Below, piece after piece: positions 17,581 to 27,007 of a DNA stretch of 64,000 bases. The notes beneath the pieces were generated by a model that saw nothing but the letters and a program-made list of their open reading frames with translations, did no database searches and was not told the DNA's origin. Every line of letters starts with the position of its first letter. Position 1 is the stretch's first letter. A program made the translations under genes and the position numbers. The stretch is from Hoeflea sp. IMCC20628 (GTDB lineage: Bacteria; Pseudomonadota; Alphaproteobacteria; Rhizobiales; Rhizobiaceae): assembly GCF_001011155.1 (NCBI RefSeq), contig NZ_CP011479.1:1444501-1508500 (forward strand), in the 5' to 3' direction.

Positions 17581-18424
17581 TGGCCGCGGAAGTGTAAGCC
17601 GGCGTCTTGGCGCGCGGTTGTGGCTGTCAGGGCTGTGGCTCGGGCTTTTTGCCCTGCTGGCGCTGTTTGCGCCCTTGGTCAGTCCGCATGATCCGCTGGC
17701 CCAAGACCTGTTCGCAGGGCGTTTGCCGCCGTTCTGGCAAGCGGGTTCGGACCCCGCCTATCTGCTGGGGACTGACAGCCTTGGCCGTGATGTGCTTTCA
17801 CGCCTGATCCATGGTGCGCGGATCGCCTTCGCGGTGGCGCTTGTCGCCGGGCTGGCGACGGCGTTTGTCGGATCGGCACTGGGGCTTCTCGCAGGTTATA
17901 TGCGCGGCTGGGTCGATGTGGTGATTTCGCGGCTGGTCGAAATCTGGATGGCGTTTCCGCCGGTGCTGTTCGCGATCCTGCTGATTGCGGTGCTGGGCAC
18001 CGGGCTGACCTCGATCATCATTGCCATCGTGGTGATCGACTGGACCCGGTTCTGCCGCGTCGTGCGCGCCGAAGCGATGAACCAGTCAGCCATGGATTAT
18101 GTCTCAAGTGCTGTCGTCGCGGGCCGGCCGCGGCGCGATATCCTGTGGCGGGAGATATTGCCCAATGTGTTGCCGACCATCGTGGTGCTGTCGACACTGG
18201 AAATGGGCATCGCCGTGATCGTCGAAGCGATCCTGTCGTTCGTCAATCTGTCGATCTCCACCGATGCACCGACCTGGGGCGGGATGATTGCCGAGGGACG
18301 CACCTCGATCCATCAGGCCTGGTGGGTGCTGGCGTTTCCGCTGGGTGTCTTGTTCCTGACCGTCCTGTCCTTCAGCCAGTTTGGCGAAGGTCTCAAGGAC
18401 CGCTTTGATCCGGTGCTGCGATGA
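17573..18424 (+). CDS. Dpp/Opp-type ABC transporter permease (DppC-like)
   Basis: A 283-residue permease. The ATG at 17573 (MLDGRGSVSRRLG) is preferred; an earlier in-frame start lies deep in the upstream gene. After the first helix comes the DppC segment LLGTDSLGRDVLSRLIHGAR and the EAA-like loop DYVSSAVVAGRPRRDIL before REILPN. The stop overlaps the next start as ATGA. Together with the gene at 16570 it makes the membrane channel of the importer. Confidence 0.92.
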   Translation: MLDGRGSVSRRLGARLWLSGLWLGLFALLALFAPLVSPHDPLAQDLFAGRLPPFWQAGSDPAYLLGTDSLGRDVLSRLIHGARIAFAVALVAGLATAFVGSALGLLAGYMRGWVDVVISRLVEIWMAFPPVLFAILLIAVLGTGLTSIIIAIVVIDWTRFCRVVRAEAMNQSAMDYVSSAVVAGRPRRDILWREILPNVLPTIVVLSTLEMGIAVIVEAILSFVNLSISTDAPTWGGMIAEGRTSIHQAWWVLAFPLGVLFLTVLSFSQFGEGLKDRFDPVLR

Positions 18425-19299
18425 GCGCGTTTCTGACTGTCAACAATCTGTCTGCAGCCTTGCACGGCTACGATCAACGGGTGCTGCGCTCGGTGTCGTT
18501 TTCCATCGATACCGGTGAAGTGCTCGGTCTGGTCGGCGAAAGCGGCGCCGGCAAGAGCATGATCGGCAAGGCCATTCTCGGCATATTGCCGTCGGCGATC
18601 TCGATTGTCGAAGGCGAGATCCTGCTCGACGGGCAGGACTTGCAGAAGATGAAGCCGGCCGACAGGCGCAGGCTGATTGGTGCGACAGCAGCATTGATCC
18701 CGCAGGATCCGCTGACGGCGCTCAATCCGTCACGGCGGATCGAGCCGCAGATCACCAACCGGCTGGTTGATATTCTGGGCTGGACCAAGACCAATGCCCG
18801 GGTGCGGGCGCTGGAACTGCTCAACGAAGTTCATATCGACAACCCCGAACGGGTGATGGCAAGCTATCCGCATGAATTGTCGGGCGGCATGCGTCAACGC
18901 GTGCTGATCGCCTCGGCCTTCGCCGCCAATCCCAAGCTGGTGATCGCCGACGAGCCGACCACGGCTCTCGATGTCACCGTGCAAAAGCAGATCCTGAAAC
19001 TGATCCGCGAGCTTCAGGCACGTCATTCCACGGCTATGGTATTTGTCACCCATGATCTTGGCGTCGTCTCGAAGGTCTGCCAGCGCTTGTCTGTGCTTTA
19101 TGGCGGCAAGATCGTCGAGAATTCCAGTGTGCCTGATTTCTTCAACGGTCCGCAGCATGCCTATTCACGGGCGCTGCTGGCGGCGACGCCGAAATACACC
19201 GATCCGGATGCATCGCTGCTGCCAGTTGATGACGCGGTGATAGACGCGGTGGCCGCAGAGGTTGTGGCCGCTGACAAGGAGTGGCGTCATGGTGCATGA
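18421..19299 (+). CDS. Dpp/Opp-type ABC transporter ATP-binding protein (DppD-like)
   Basis: A 292-residue ATPase with Walker [10 protein letters not shown] near residue 40, Q-loop PQDPLTALNPS, signature LSGGMRQRV near 155, Walker [10 protein letters not shown] and the switch His in FVTHDLGVV. The oligopeptide-type C-terminal part follows but is short and lacks the usual Cys-rich motif that binds an iron-sulfur cluster in some DppD proteins. It overlaps both neighbours and works with the second ATPase (19289) as a heterodimer. In the importer at the left edge the same two domains are fused in one protein. Confidence 0.92.
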   Translation: MSAFLTVNNLSAALHGYDQRVLRSVSFSIDTGEVLGLVGESGAGKSMIGKAILGILPSAISIVEGEILLDGQDLQKMKPADRRRLIGATAALIPQDPLTALNPSRRIEPQITNRLVDILGWTKTNARVRALELLNEVHIDNPERVMASYPHELSGGMRQRVLIASAFAANPKLVIADEPTTALDVTVQKQILKLIRELQARHSTAMVFVTHDLGVVSKVCQRLSVLYGGKIVENSSVPDFFNGPQHAYSRALLAATPKYTDPDASLLPVDDAVIDAVAAEVVAADKEWRHGA

Positions 19300-20113
19300 A
19301 ACCGGAACGGATAAGGATATTCTGTTTTCAGCCAGATCGCTTGAGGTGGCGCTGCCGGACATGGGGGCAAAGCCGGTTTTCGGCCGGGCGCCACTGATCC
19401 GGATCATCAATGGTATTGATCTCGACATTACCCGTGGCTCTGTGCTTGGCATTGTCGGCGGTTCGGGATCGGGCAAGTCGACGCTGGGGCGGGCATTGCT
19501 GCGGTTGATCGAGCCAACAGCCGGAACCATTTTGTTCGACGGTCAGGATATCACCCATCTGAACGAAGATGCGCTTCGCCCGATCCGGCGACGCATGCAG
19601 ATGATTTTCCAAGACCCGATGTCGTCGCTCAATCCGCGCAGACGGGTGGGGGCGATCATTGCCGATCCAATGCAGATGCATGGCTTTGACGGGATTGATG
19701 GCCGCATCGACGAGGCGCTTGACCATGTCGGCCTGCCGCGCAATTTCCGCAGCCGCTATCCGCATGAGTTGTCAGGTGGGCAGCGGCAGCGGGTCGGGAT
19801 CGCCCGGGCGATTGCGCTGAAGCCGGAATTCATTCTGGCCGATGAAATTGTCTCTGGCCTTGATGTGTCTTCGCAGGCGCAGGTGCTGAATGTTGTTGCG
19901 GATCTGGTCAAGGAACTTGGCTTGACACTGGCCTTCATCAGCCATGATCTGTCGGTAATCCGGCGGCTGTGCGATCGAGTGATGGTGCTGCAACGCGGCA
20001 ACATTGTCGAATATGCCGATGCCGACCAGTTGTTTGATGCGCCGCAGGCGGCTTATACGCGTGAATTGCTTGACGCGATTCCGCTACCCAATCCGCAGCA
20101 GGCAGGCTGGTAA
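19289..20113 (+). CDS. Dpp/Opp-type ABC transporter ATP-binding protein (DppF-like)
   Basis: A 274-residue ATPase starting at the ATG at 19289, seven bases after a perfect AAGGAG (19276-19281). It has Walker A GGSGSGKST, FQDPMSSLNPR, signature LSGGQRQRVGIARA, the Walker B region ILADEIVSGLDVS, and FISHDLSVI. The Walker B following residues read EIVSGLD instead of EPTSALD; the catalytic Glu is kept. It pairs with the gene before it. The next gene, a PLP enzyme, follows after 59 bases, probably in the same transcript. Confidence 0.91.
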   Translation: MVHETGTDKDILFSARSLEVALPDMGAKPVFGRAPLIRIINGIDLDITRGSVLGIVGGSGSGKSTLGRALLRLIEPTAGTILFDGQDITHLNEDALRPIRRRMQMIFQDPMSSLNPRRRVGAIIADPMQMHGFDGIDGRIDEALDHVGLPRNFRSRYPHELSGGQRQRVGIARAIALKPEFILADEIVSGLDVSSQAQVLNVVADLVKELGLTLAFISHDLSVIRRLCDRVMVLQRGNIVEYADADQLFDAPQAAYTRELLDAIPLPNPQQAGW

Positions 20114-20172
20114 GACCGAAAAGATAACGGATTTGGCAGCACTTTTGATAGGTGAGGCCCAAGGAGATGGAC

Positions 20173-21333
20173 ATGACGGACACAACAGGCCAGCGCGACA
20201 CCGATGGGTCAGGTTACTTTCTCTATCATTCAATCGGGCAATATCCCGACAAGGCCGTTGATATGGCCAAGTCCCTGACCGCTTTCGCGGAGTGCTGGGG
20301 TGCGCCAAATGACGATCAATGGGGCTATGCGCTGGGCCAGAGGCAGCGCTTCATCGATCTGTGGAGCCAGTTGCTCAAGGCGCCATCAGCGTCGCTGACC
20401 ACAACGGAAAATGTCACATCGGCGCTGGCTGCATTAATCATGGCGCTGCCCAGGGATGACCTTGAGGGCAGGGTGGTGCTGGTGGCGGGCGACTGTTTCC
20501 CGAGCCTGCATTTCCTGCTCACCGGGCTGGCCGACCGCTACGGATTCACGCTGCGCACAGTGCCGCTGCGCGATGGCGCCAATTGGGTTGAGGACGAAGA
20601 TGTCATCGCAGCCTGGGGTCCCGAGGTCGGGCTGGCGTTGCTGACCTGGGTCAGTTCCACCTCTTCGCACCGTTGTGATCTCACCACGCTGATGGCGCAT
20701 GGCCGCAAGCAGGGTTCGGTGATCGGCGTCGACATCACCCAGGCTGCCGGACTGATCGATTATGACTGCATGGCTGTGGCCGCCGATTTTTCGATTTCGA
20801 CCAGTCTCAAATGGATGTGTGGATCTCCGGGGGGCGGCATCCTGCAGGTGATGCCGGATGTCATCGCCCGCTGTCAGCCGAGCCTGCGCGGCTGGTTCAG
20901 CCAGGACAATATTTTCTCCTGGGACATCAACACATTCGCCTATGCGCCGGATATCCGGCGGTTTGACAATGGCACGCCCTCTGTGATGGCCTGTGCGGCC
21001 TCGGTTCCGGCGCTGGAATGGCATGCGTCTCAGGATTGGAGCGCGCAGCTTGAAAAGAATCGCGCCTATTGCACCCAGATCATTGCCGCCTCCGACGCCG
21101 CCGGTTTCGAACTGGCCTCCCCGCGGGATGCTGATCACCGCGGCGGCAGCGTGATGATGAAATTGCCCGATGATACCGATCCGCAAGGCTTGCTGGCTGA
21201 CCTGCGCGCTCGCTCGGTTTTTGCCGACGCGCGTGGACCGCTGCTGCGCTGTTCGCCTGGGTTCGTCACCACTCAGGCCGGTGTCGACCGGTTGGCAGTG
21301 GCGCTGGGCAGCCTCCGGCGCAATTCGGTCTAG
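20173..21333 (+). CDS. kynureninase-like PLP-dependent enzyme (class V aminotransferase fold)
   Basis: A 386-residue fold-type I PLP enzyme. The ATG at 20173 has AAGGAG six bases upstream (20161-20166); an ATG directly next to that site is rejected. The PLP lysine is in STSLKWMCGSPGG near residue 218, with Asp in VIGVDITQAAG just before it. Other kynureninase-family marks are RGWFSQ, RFDNGTPSV, HRGGSVMM and DARGPLLRCSPGF. It is clearly different from the true kynureninase at 29089. Probable roles are a C-C beta-kynureninase-like cleavage or a related lyase on the compound taken up by the importer of the same operon. Exact substrate unknown. Confidence 0.82.
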   Translation: MTDTTGQRDTDGSGYFLYHSIGQYPDKAVDMAKSLTAFAECWGAPNDDQWGYALGQRQRFIDLWSQLLKAPSASLTTTENVTSALAALIMALPRDDLEGRVVLVAGDCFPSLHFLLTGLADRYGFTLRTVPLRDGANWVEDEDVIAAWGPEVGLALLTWVSSTSSHRCDLTTLMAHGRKQGSVIGVDITQAAGLIDYDCMAVAADFSISTSLKWMCGSPGGGILQVMPDVIARCQPSLRGWFSQDNIFSWDINTFAYAPDIRRFDNGTPSVMACAASVPALEWHASQDWSAQLEKNRAYCTQIIAASDAAGFELASPRDADHRGGSVMMKLPDDTDPQGLLADLRARSVFADARGPLLRCSPGFVTTQAGVDRLAVALGSLRRNSV

Positions 21334-21362
21334 CCTGATTTGCCCGGTGTCGTCAGGTTTTT
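21334..21362 (+). terminator. weak terminator-like hairpin after PLP-enzyme gene
   Basis: CCTGA (21334-21338) and TCAGG (21353-21357) can pair and are followed directly by TTTTT (21358-21362). The stem is only five base pairs with a long loop, so termination would be weak. It lies between two rightward operons. Confidence 0.35.
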
Positions 21363-21397
21363 GGCCTGATTGCGCCGGGTGTGGATATTATCCGCGA

Positions 21398-21442
21398 CAT
21401 AAAAAGTTTATGCTTGAAATATCTCCTGTCAGGCATATGATT
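21398..21442 (+). promoter_or_regulatory. candidate promoter/operator of the anthraniloyl-CoA operon
   Basis: An inverted repeat CATAAA-AAG-TTTATG (21398-21412) is followed one base later by TTGAAATATCT (21414-21424). TTGAAA can serve as a -35 box with TATGAT at 21436-21441 as -10 (16-base spacing). The same 11 bases, again directly after an inverted repeat, occur at 31157-31167 before the cupin gene. A strong GGAGG for the first gene follows at 21464. Shared control by one of the local MarR regulators is inferred. Confidence 0.5.
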
Positions 21443-21476
21443 GTGGCAATTGAAAATCATGCTGGAGGTGCGGAAC

Positions 21477-23771
21477 ATGAAGGTAGCTTGCTTGGGCGGT
21501 GGTCCCGCTGGCCTCTATTTCGCAATCTCGATGAAGCTGCGCGATCCGTCGCATGAGGTTGTCGTCATCGAGCGCAACAAGGCCGATGACACCTTCGGCT
21601 GGGGTGTGGTTCTTTCCGACGAGACCCTGGACAATCTGGCTGAAAACGACCCAGTCAGCGCTGCCTCGATCCGTGAGCACTTTGCCTATTGGGACGATGT
21701 CGCTGTCGACTTCAAGAACACAAAGACCGTTTCGACCGGCCACGGCTTCTGCGGCATCGGCCGCAAGAAACTGCTGTTGTTGCTGCAGGCGCGGGCCAAG
21801 GAGCTTGGCGTCGAGTTGCGGTTTGAAACCAATGTTTCGAGTGCCGCCGATTACGCCAAGGATTTTGACCTGGTGGTGGCCGCTGATGGGCTAAATTCGC
21901 GCACCCGCACCGAATTTGCCGACAAGTTCCAGCCCGAAATCGATGTGCGCAAGTGCCAGTTCGTCTGGCTCGGCACGCATCAGAAATTCGATGATGCTTT
22001 CTCCTTCATCTTCGAGGAAACCGACAAGGGCTGGCTTTGGGCTCATGCCTATCAGTTCGATGATGAGACCGCGACGTTCATCGTCGAGTGCACCCAGGAG
22101 ACCTTCGACGCTTATGGCTTTGGTGAGAAGAGCCAACAGGAAACCATCGCCATCTGCGAGAAGATTTTTGCCAGGCATCTGGGTGGTCACAGCCTGATGA
22201 CCAATGCCAATCACGTTCGCGGCTCGGCCTGGATTCAGTTCCCGCGGGTGCTGTGCGCGCGCTGGAGCCATGAGAACATCGTGCTGATGGGTGACGCTGC
22301 GGCGACAGCGCATTTCTCCATTGGCTCGGGCACCAAGCTGGCACTGGAAAGCGCGATTTCGCTGGCCAACGACCTGCATTCCGAACCGACCTTGGAAAAG
22401 GCCTTCGCCAAATATGAAGACGAGCGGCGGCTTGAAGTGTTGCGGCTGCAGTCGGCGGCGCGCAACTCGATGGAGTGGTTCGAGGAAATCGAGCGCTATT
22501 TCCACCTCGATCCGGTGCAGTTCACCTATGCGCTGCTGACCCGTTCACAGCGTATCAGTCATGAAAACCTGCGCATGCGCGATGCCGAATGGCTCGAAGA
22601 CGCCGAACGCTGGTTCCAGACTCAAGCCGAGGTTTCGGCGCAGGCGCCGCTGCGGCGGCCGATGTTTGCGCCTTACAAATTGCGCGACATGAAGCTCAAG
22701 AACCGCATCGTGGTCTCGCCGATGGCGCAGTACAAGGCGGTCGATGGCTGCCCGACCGATTGGCATCTGGTGCATTATGGCGAGCGCGCCAAGGGCGGCG
22801 CCGGTCTGGTTTACACCGAGATGACCTGCGTATCGCCGGAAGGCCGGATCACCCCGGGCTGCCCCGGGCTCTACGCCCCGGAGCAGGAAGCGGCATGGGC
22901 GCGGATCGCTGCCTTCGTTCACAGCGAGAGCGAAGCCAAGATCTGCATGCAGATCGGTCATTCCGGCGCCAAGGGCTCGACCCAGCTCGGCTGGGAAACC
23001 ATGGATGCGCCGTTGAAGGACGGCAACTGGCCAATCCTGTCGGCGTCCGACGTGGCCTGGTCGTCGGCCAACCAGACGCCCAAGGTGATGGACCGGGCGG
23101 ATATGGACATGGTGCGCGACCAGTTTGTCGCCGCCACCGAAATGGCCGACCGCGCCGGGTTCGACATGATCGAAATCCACATGGCGCATGGCTATCTGCT
23201 GTCTTCCTTCATCACCCCGCTGACCAACCGGCGCGACGACGAGTATGGCGGCAGCCTGGAAAACCGCATGCGCTATCCGCTTGAGGTCTACCGGGCCGTG
23301 CGCGAGGCCTGGCCGCAGCACAAGCCGATTTCGGTGCGTATTTCAGCCAGCGACTGGGTCGAAGGCGAAGGCGTTACGCCACAGGAATCGGTCGAGATCG
23401 CACGCATGCTCAAAGATGCCGGCGTTGATATCTGTGATGTTTCTGCCGGCCAGACCTCCAAGTTGGCCAAGCCGGTCTATGGTCGCATGTTCCAGACGCC
23501 GTTCGCCGACCGGATCCGCAACGAAGCGCAGATGGCGACCATGGCGGTGGGCAACATCTACGAACCCGATCACGTCAATTCGATCCTGATGGCCGGCCGC
23601 GCCGATCTGGTCTGCCTGGCCCGTCCGCATCTGGCCAATCCTTACTGGACCTTGCATGCTGCAGCGGCGCTGGGCGACCATGACGAAAAATGGCCCGATC
23701 CCTATCATCCCGGACGTGACCAGATGTGGCGTCTGGCCGAGCGCGCCGACACCATGCTTGGAAAGGTCTGA
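21477..23771 (+). CDS. anthraniloyl-CoA monooxygenase/reductase (FAD monooxygenase fused to old-yellow-enzyme domain)
   Basis: A 764-residue two-domain flavoenzyme. Residues 1 to about 385 are a class A FAD monooxygenase: [10 protein letters not shown] at the start, GLNSRTR near 137 and [16 protein letters not shown] near 270. Residues from about 395 on are an old-yellow-enzyme-like NADH:flavin reductase ([34 protein letters not shown]). This fusion is shared by 2-aminobenzoyl-CoA monooxygenase/reductase (EC 1.14.13.40) and proteins labelled bifunctional salicylyl-CoA 5-hydroxylase. The former hydroxylates and reduces anthraniloyl-CoA to 2-amino-5-oxocyclohex-1-enecarboxyl-CoA. The CoA ligase, kynureninase and TDO in the same operon strongly favour anthraniloyl-CoA. 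GGAGG precedes the ATG. Confidence 0.9.
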   Translation: MKVACLGGGPAGLYFAISMKLRDPSHEVVVIERNKADDTFGWGVVLSDETLDNLAENDPVSAASIREHFAYWDDVAVDFKNTKTVSTGHGFCGIGRKKLLLLLQARAKELGVELRFETNVSSAADYAKDFDLVVAADGLNSRTRTEFADKFQPEIDVRKCQFVWLGTHQKFDDAFSFIFEETDKGWLWAHAYQFDDETATFIVECTQETFDAYGFGEKSQQETIAICEKIFARHLGGHSLMTNANHVRGSAWIQFPRVLCARWSHENIVLMGDAAATAHFSIGSGTKLALESAISLANDLHSEPTLEKAFAKYEDERRLEVLRLQSAARNSMEWFEEIERYFHLDPVQFTYALLTRSQRISHENLRMRDAEWLEDAERWFQTQAEVSAQAPLRRPMFAPYKLRDMKLKNRIVVSPMAQYKAVDGCPTDWHLVHYGERAKGGAGLVYTEMTCVSPEGRITPGCPGLYAPEQEAAWARIAAFVHSESEAKICMQIGHSGAKGSTQLGWETMDAPLKDGNWPILSASDVAWSSANQTPKVMDRADMDMVRDQFVAATEMADRAGFDMIEIHMAHGYLLSSFITPLTNRRDDEYGGSLENRMRYPLEVYRAVREAWPQHKPISVRISASDWVEGEGVTPQESVEIARMLKDAGVDICDVSAGQTSKLAKPVYGRMFQTPFADRIRNEAQMATMAVGNIYEPDHVNSILMAGRADLVCLARPHLANPYWTLHAAAALGDHDEKWPDPYHPGRDQMWRLAERADTMLGKV

Positions 23772-23773
23772 CC

Positions 23774-24535
23774 ATGTCGGAACTGTTGGGGCATCACGCG
23801 ATTGTCACCGGCGCCGGGTCAGGCGTGGGAGAAACAATTGCGCTGGCCTTGGCGGCACGCGGCGCGCGGGTGACGGCCATCGGACGTCGTCTCGAGCCGT
23901 TGCAGGTTCTGGCGAAGAAGGATGACAGAATCACGGCCGTTTCCGCCGATGTCACCGACGCCAATGCCATGGCCGCTGCAATAGAAGAGGCCATTGAGAT
24001 CAATGGCGTGCCGACAATCGTCATCGCCAATGCCGGATCTGCGGAAAGCGCACCCTTTCACCGCACCAGCGTCGAGAGTTTCCGCTCCACGCTCGATGTC
24101 AATTTGACCGGCGTTTTCAATACCTTCCAGTCTGCTTTTGTGAAAATGAATCGGAAGCAGCCAGGCCGCCTGATTGCGGTTGCATCGACAGCCGGTCTGA
24201 AGGGCTATCCCTATGTCAGCGCCTATTGCGCCGCCAAGCACGGGGTCGTCGGCCTGGTGCGCAGCCTGGCGCAGGAATTGGCAAAGACCGGTGTGACCGT
24301 CAACGCCATCTGCCCGGGATTTACCGACACGCCGATGCTTGAGCGGTCGATTGACAACATTGTTGAAAAGACCGGACGATCACGGTCAGAAGCGGAAGCC
24401 TCGTTGCGCGATGTCAATCCACAGGGCAGGTTCATTCAGCCGGATGAAATCGCGGAAACGGTGATCTGGCTTTGCAGCGATGCCGCGGCCTCCATGACGG
24501 GCCAGGCAATCTCATTGTCGGGAGGGGAAACATGA
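23774..24535 (+). CDS. SDR-family oxidoreductase
   Basis: A 253-residue short-chain dehydrogenase/reductase. It has the cofactor motif TGAGSGVGE near residue 13, NAG near 87, catalytic Ser in VASTAGLKG and YxxxK as YCAAK near 155. It starts two bases after the monooxygenase stop and its own stop overlaps the MarR start. In the hybrid pathway a reductase or dehydrogenase is needed for the 5-oxo or a 3-hydroxyacyl-CoA group of the ring intermediates; this gene is the candidate. That assignment rests on position only. Confidence 0.88.
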   Translation: MSELLGHHAIVTGAGSGVGETIALALAARGARVTAIGRRLEPLQVLAKKDDRITAVSADVTDANAMAAAIEEAIEINGVPTIVIANAGSAESAPFHRTSVESFRSTLDVNLTGVFNTFQSAFVKMNRKQPGRLIAVASTAGLKGYPYVSAYCAAKHGVVGLVRSLAQELAKTGVTVNAICPGFTDTPMLERSIDNIVEKTGRSRSEAEASLRDVNPQGRFIQPDEIAETVIWLCSDAAASMTGQAISLSGGET

Positions 24536-25032
24536 CCAAAAGCGCAGCAGCCCAACAGACCACAATGGAGTCCGGCGCCAAGGACAAGGCAGCGTCAAAG
24601 GCGCGGCTGCGGCTATGGCTGAAGCTTCTCAAAGCCACAAAGCACGTCGAGGGCGAGTTGCGGGAAAACCTGCGCGTCTCTTTCGATACCACGCTGCCGC
24701 GCTTTGATGTGATGGCAGCACTCTACCGTGCCGAAGCCGGTCTCAAGATGAGTGAATTGTCGAGTGTGCTGCGGGTTTCCAACGGCAATGTCACCGGCAT
24801 TGTCGACCGGCTGGTCGATGACGGCGTACTGGTGCGGGTTCCGGTCGACAATGACCGTCGCGCCACCACGGTGCGGCTGACCAAGGCGGGACGCGAGCAG
24901 TTTGCAGTGATGGCTGTCAGCCATGAGGCCTGGGTCGACACCCTGCTTGAAGGCATCGATGCGAGCGAAGTCAAGGATATGTCAGATCAGCTTGAGCTCA
25001 TCGCCCGCAAGAGTTCCAAGGGAAAGGCCTGA
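24532..25032 (+). CDS. MarR-family transcriptional regulator (operon-internal)
   Basis: A 166-residue winged-helix regulator beginning at the ATG at 24532, which overlaps the SDR stop (ATGA) and follows GGAGGGG. The DNA-binding part runs from about residue 55 to 125 ([19 protein letters not shown], wing [15 protein letters not shown]). Regulators of this type beside aryl-CoA ligases often sense the CoA thioester product, so anthraniloyl-CoA is a reasonable effector guess. It is different from the MarR protein at 10355. Candidate sites are the inverted repeats at 21398 and 31138. Confidence 0.9.
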   Translation: MTKSAAAQQTTMESGAKDKAASKARLRLWLKLLKATKHVEGELRENLRVSFDTTLPRFDVMAALYRAEAGLKMSELSSVLRVSNGNVTGIVDRLVDDGVLVRVPVDNDRRATTVRLTKAGREQFAVMAVSHEAWVDTLLEGIDASEVKDMSDQLELIARKSSKGKA

Positions 25033-25036
25033 ATTC

Positions 25037-25840
25037 ATGACGACAGATACCCCCAAGACCTTCCGATTGAGCCTGACCGATGGTGTGGCCGAAATCTCGC
25101 TGGACCGGCCGGAGCGGAAAAATCCTCTGACATTTGAAAGCTATGCCGAGCTGCGCGACTGGTTTCGCGGCCTGGTCTACCGGGATGACATCAAGGTGGT
25201 GATCTTCGGCTCCAATGGCGGCAATTTCTGCTCCGGTGGTGATGTGTTCGAGATCATCGGACCGCTTGTCGACAAGGACATGAAGGGCCTGCTCACCTTC
25301 ACCCGGATGACCGGCGATCTGGTCAAGGCCATCATTGGCTGCGGCAAGCCGGTGATTGCGGCGGTTGACGGCGTCTGCGCCGGCGCCGGGGCGATCATTG
25401 CCATGTGCAGCGATTTGCGGATGGCCACGCCGGAAGCCAAGACGGCATTCCTGTTCAACCGTGTCGGGCTTGCCGGCTGCGACATGGGCGCTTGCGCCAT
25501 CCTGCCGCGGATCATCGGACAGGGCCGGGCGGCTGATCTGCTTTACACCGGCCGTTCGATGAGCGCCGAGGAAGGCGAACGCTGGGGCTTTTACAATCGC
25601 GTCGTCGCGGCGTCCGAGATCGAAGACGAAGCGCGCAAGCTGGCCCGGCGGATCGCTGACGGTCCGGCATTTGCCAACATGATGACCAAGACCATGCTGG
25701 CGCAGGAATGGAACATGGGCATCGAGCAGGCGATCGAGGCCGAAGCCCAGGCACAGGCAATCTGCATGAAGACCGAGGATTTTCGCCGCGCCTATGAGGC
25801 CTTCGTATCGAAACAGAAACCCGTTTTCGAGGGCAACTGA
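25037..25840 (+). CDS. crotonase-family protein lacking both hydratase glutamates
   Basis: A 267-residue crotonase. The oxyanion-hole segments are there ([13 protein letters not shown] near residue 68; [15 protein letters not shown] near 115). At the two positions that carry the catalytic Glu residues of classical enoyl-CoA hydratase (GGGCEL and the QPEI segment) this protein has Ile (GAGAII) and Arg (FNRVGL). An Asp is present in [10 protein letters not shown], where PaaG-type isomerases have one. Plain hydration is therefore unlikely; isomerisation, thioester hydrolysis or C-C ring cleavage of a cyclic beta-oxoacyl-CoA are options. GGAAAGG supports the ATG at 25037. It overlaps the next gene by one base. 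Confidence 0.87.
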   Translation: MTTDTPKTFRLSLTDGVAEISLDRPERKNPLTFESYAELRDWFRGLVYRDDIKVVIFGSNGGNFCSGGDVFEIIGPLVDKDMKGLLTFTRMTGDLVKAIIGCGKPVIAAVDGVCAGAGAIIAMCSDLRMATPEAKTAFLFNRVGLAGCDMGACAILPRIIGQGRAADLLYTGRSMSAEEGERWGFYNRVVAASEIEDEARKLARRIADGPAFANMMTKTMLAQEWNMGIEQAIEAEAQAQAICMKTEDFRRAYEAFVSKQKPVFEGN

Positions 25841-27006
25841 TGTCAGACCGCAGCTTTCTTGCCTGGCCGTTTTTCGATGCACCCCACCGGGATCTGGCTG
25901 ATCGCGTCGATGAATGGGCGACCGCCAATATTGTCGATATTGACCATTCCAATGTCGATGATGCCTGCAAAGCGCTGGTCAAGTCGCTTGGCGATGCAGG
26001 ATGGCTCAAGTTGAGTGCTGTCGATCCGACTGACGAGAACTCGCGCATTGATGTGCGGAGCCTGTGCATTCTGCGCGAAACCCTGGCTCGTCATGACGGG
26101 TTGGCCGATTTCGCATTTGCCATGCAGGGCCTCGGCACCGGTGCGATCTCGCTGTTCGGTACGTCGGCGCAGAAAACCGAGTGGCTGACGAAGACCCGTG
26201 CAGGCAAGGCTTTGTCAGCCTTTGCGCTGTCAGAACCGGCTTCGGGGTCGGATGTGGCCAATATCGCCATGACCGCAACGCGTGATGGCGATGAATATGT
26301 TCTGGATGGTGAAAAGACCTGGATCTCCAATGGCGGCATCGCCGATGTCTACACCGTTTTTGCCCGCACCGGCGAAGCGCCGGGCGCCAAGGGGTTGTCG
26401 GTTTTCATCGTGCCGGCCACCACGCCGGGTCTCGAGATTGCCGAGCGGCTTGAGGTGGTTGCGCCGCATCCGCTGGCACGGTTGAAATTTACAAACTGCC
26501 GGGTGCCTGCCACGGCAATGATCGGCAAGCCCGGTGAGGGATTTCGCATCGCCATGTCGGTGCTTGATGTGTTCCGCTCCACCGTTGCTGCTGCGGCACT
26601 GGGCTTTGCCCGCCGGGCGCTTGATGAAAGCCTCGACCGGGTCAGCGAACGTCAATTGTTCGGCGCGCCGATGAGCGACCTGCAAATGGTGCAGGGGCAC
26701 ATTGCCGAGATGGCGCTTGATGTCGACGCCTCGGCGCTGCTGGTCTACCGGGCGGCCTGGCTCAAGGATCAGGGCGCGCCGCGCGTCAGCCGCGAAGCCG
26801 CAATGGCCAAGCTCTATGCCACCGACCATGCCCAGGATGTGATCGACAAGGCGGTGCAGCTGCATGGCGGCGACGGCGTCCGCAAGGGTCATATCGTCGA
26901 AAGCCTGTACCGGGAAATACGCGCTTTGCGGATTTATGAGGGCGCATCAGACGTCCAGAAGGTCGTGATCGCGCGGCAGACATTGGCCAATTCCAAGGGG
27001 GTATAA
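25840..27006 (+). CDS. acyl-CoA dehydrogenase family protein
   Basis: A 388-residue flavin-dependent acyl-CoA dehydrogenase. FAD/substrate segments are FALSEPASGSDVANIAMTA and EKTWISNGGIADVYTVFAR. The catalytic base is the Glu of LRIYEGASDVQ near residue 370, as in short- and medium-chain enzymes. It should oxidise a saturated CoA thioester from ring opening, passing electrons to an electron-transfer flavoprotein not in this window. Start overlaps the crotonase stop by one base; the ligase follows one base after the stop. Confidence 0.9.
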   Translation: MSDRSFLAWPFFDAPHRDLADRVDEWATANIVDIDHSNVDDACKALVKSLGDAGWLKLSAVDPTDENSRIDVRSLCILRETLARHDGLADFAFAMQGLGTGAISLFGTSAQKTEWLTKTRAGKALSAFALSEPASGSDVANIAMTATRDGDEYVLDGEKTWISNGGIADVYTVFARTGEAPGAKGLSVFIVPATTPGLEIAERLEVVAPHPLARLKFTNCRVPATAMIGKPGEGFRIAMSVLDVFRSTVAAAALGFARRALDESLDRVSERQLFGAPMSDLQMVQGHIAEMALDVDASALLVYRAAWLKDQGAPRVSREAAMAKLYATDHAQDVIDKAVQLHGGDGVRKGHIVESLYREIRALRIYEGASDVQKVVIARQTLANSKGV

Positions 27007-27007
27007 A

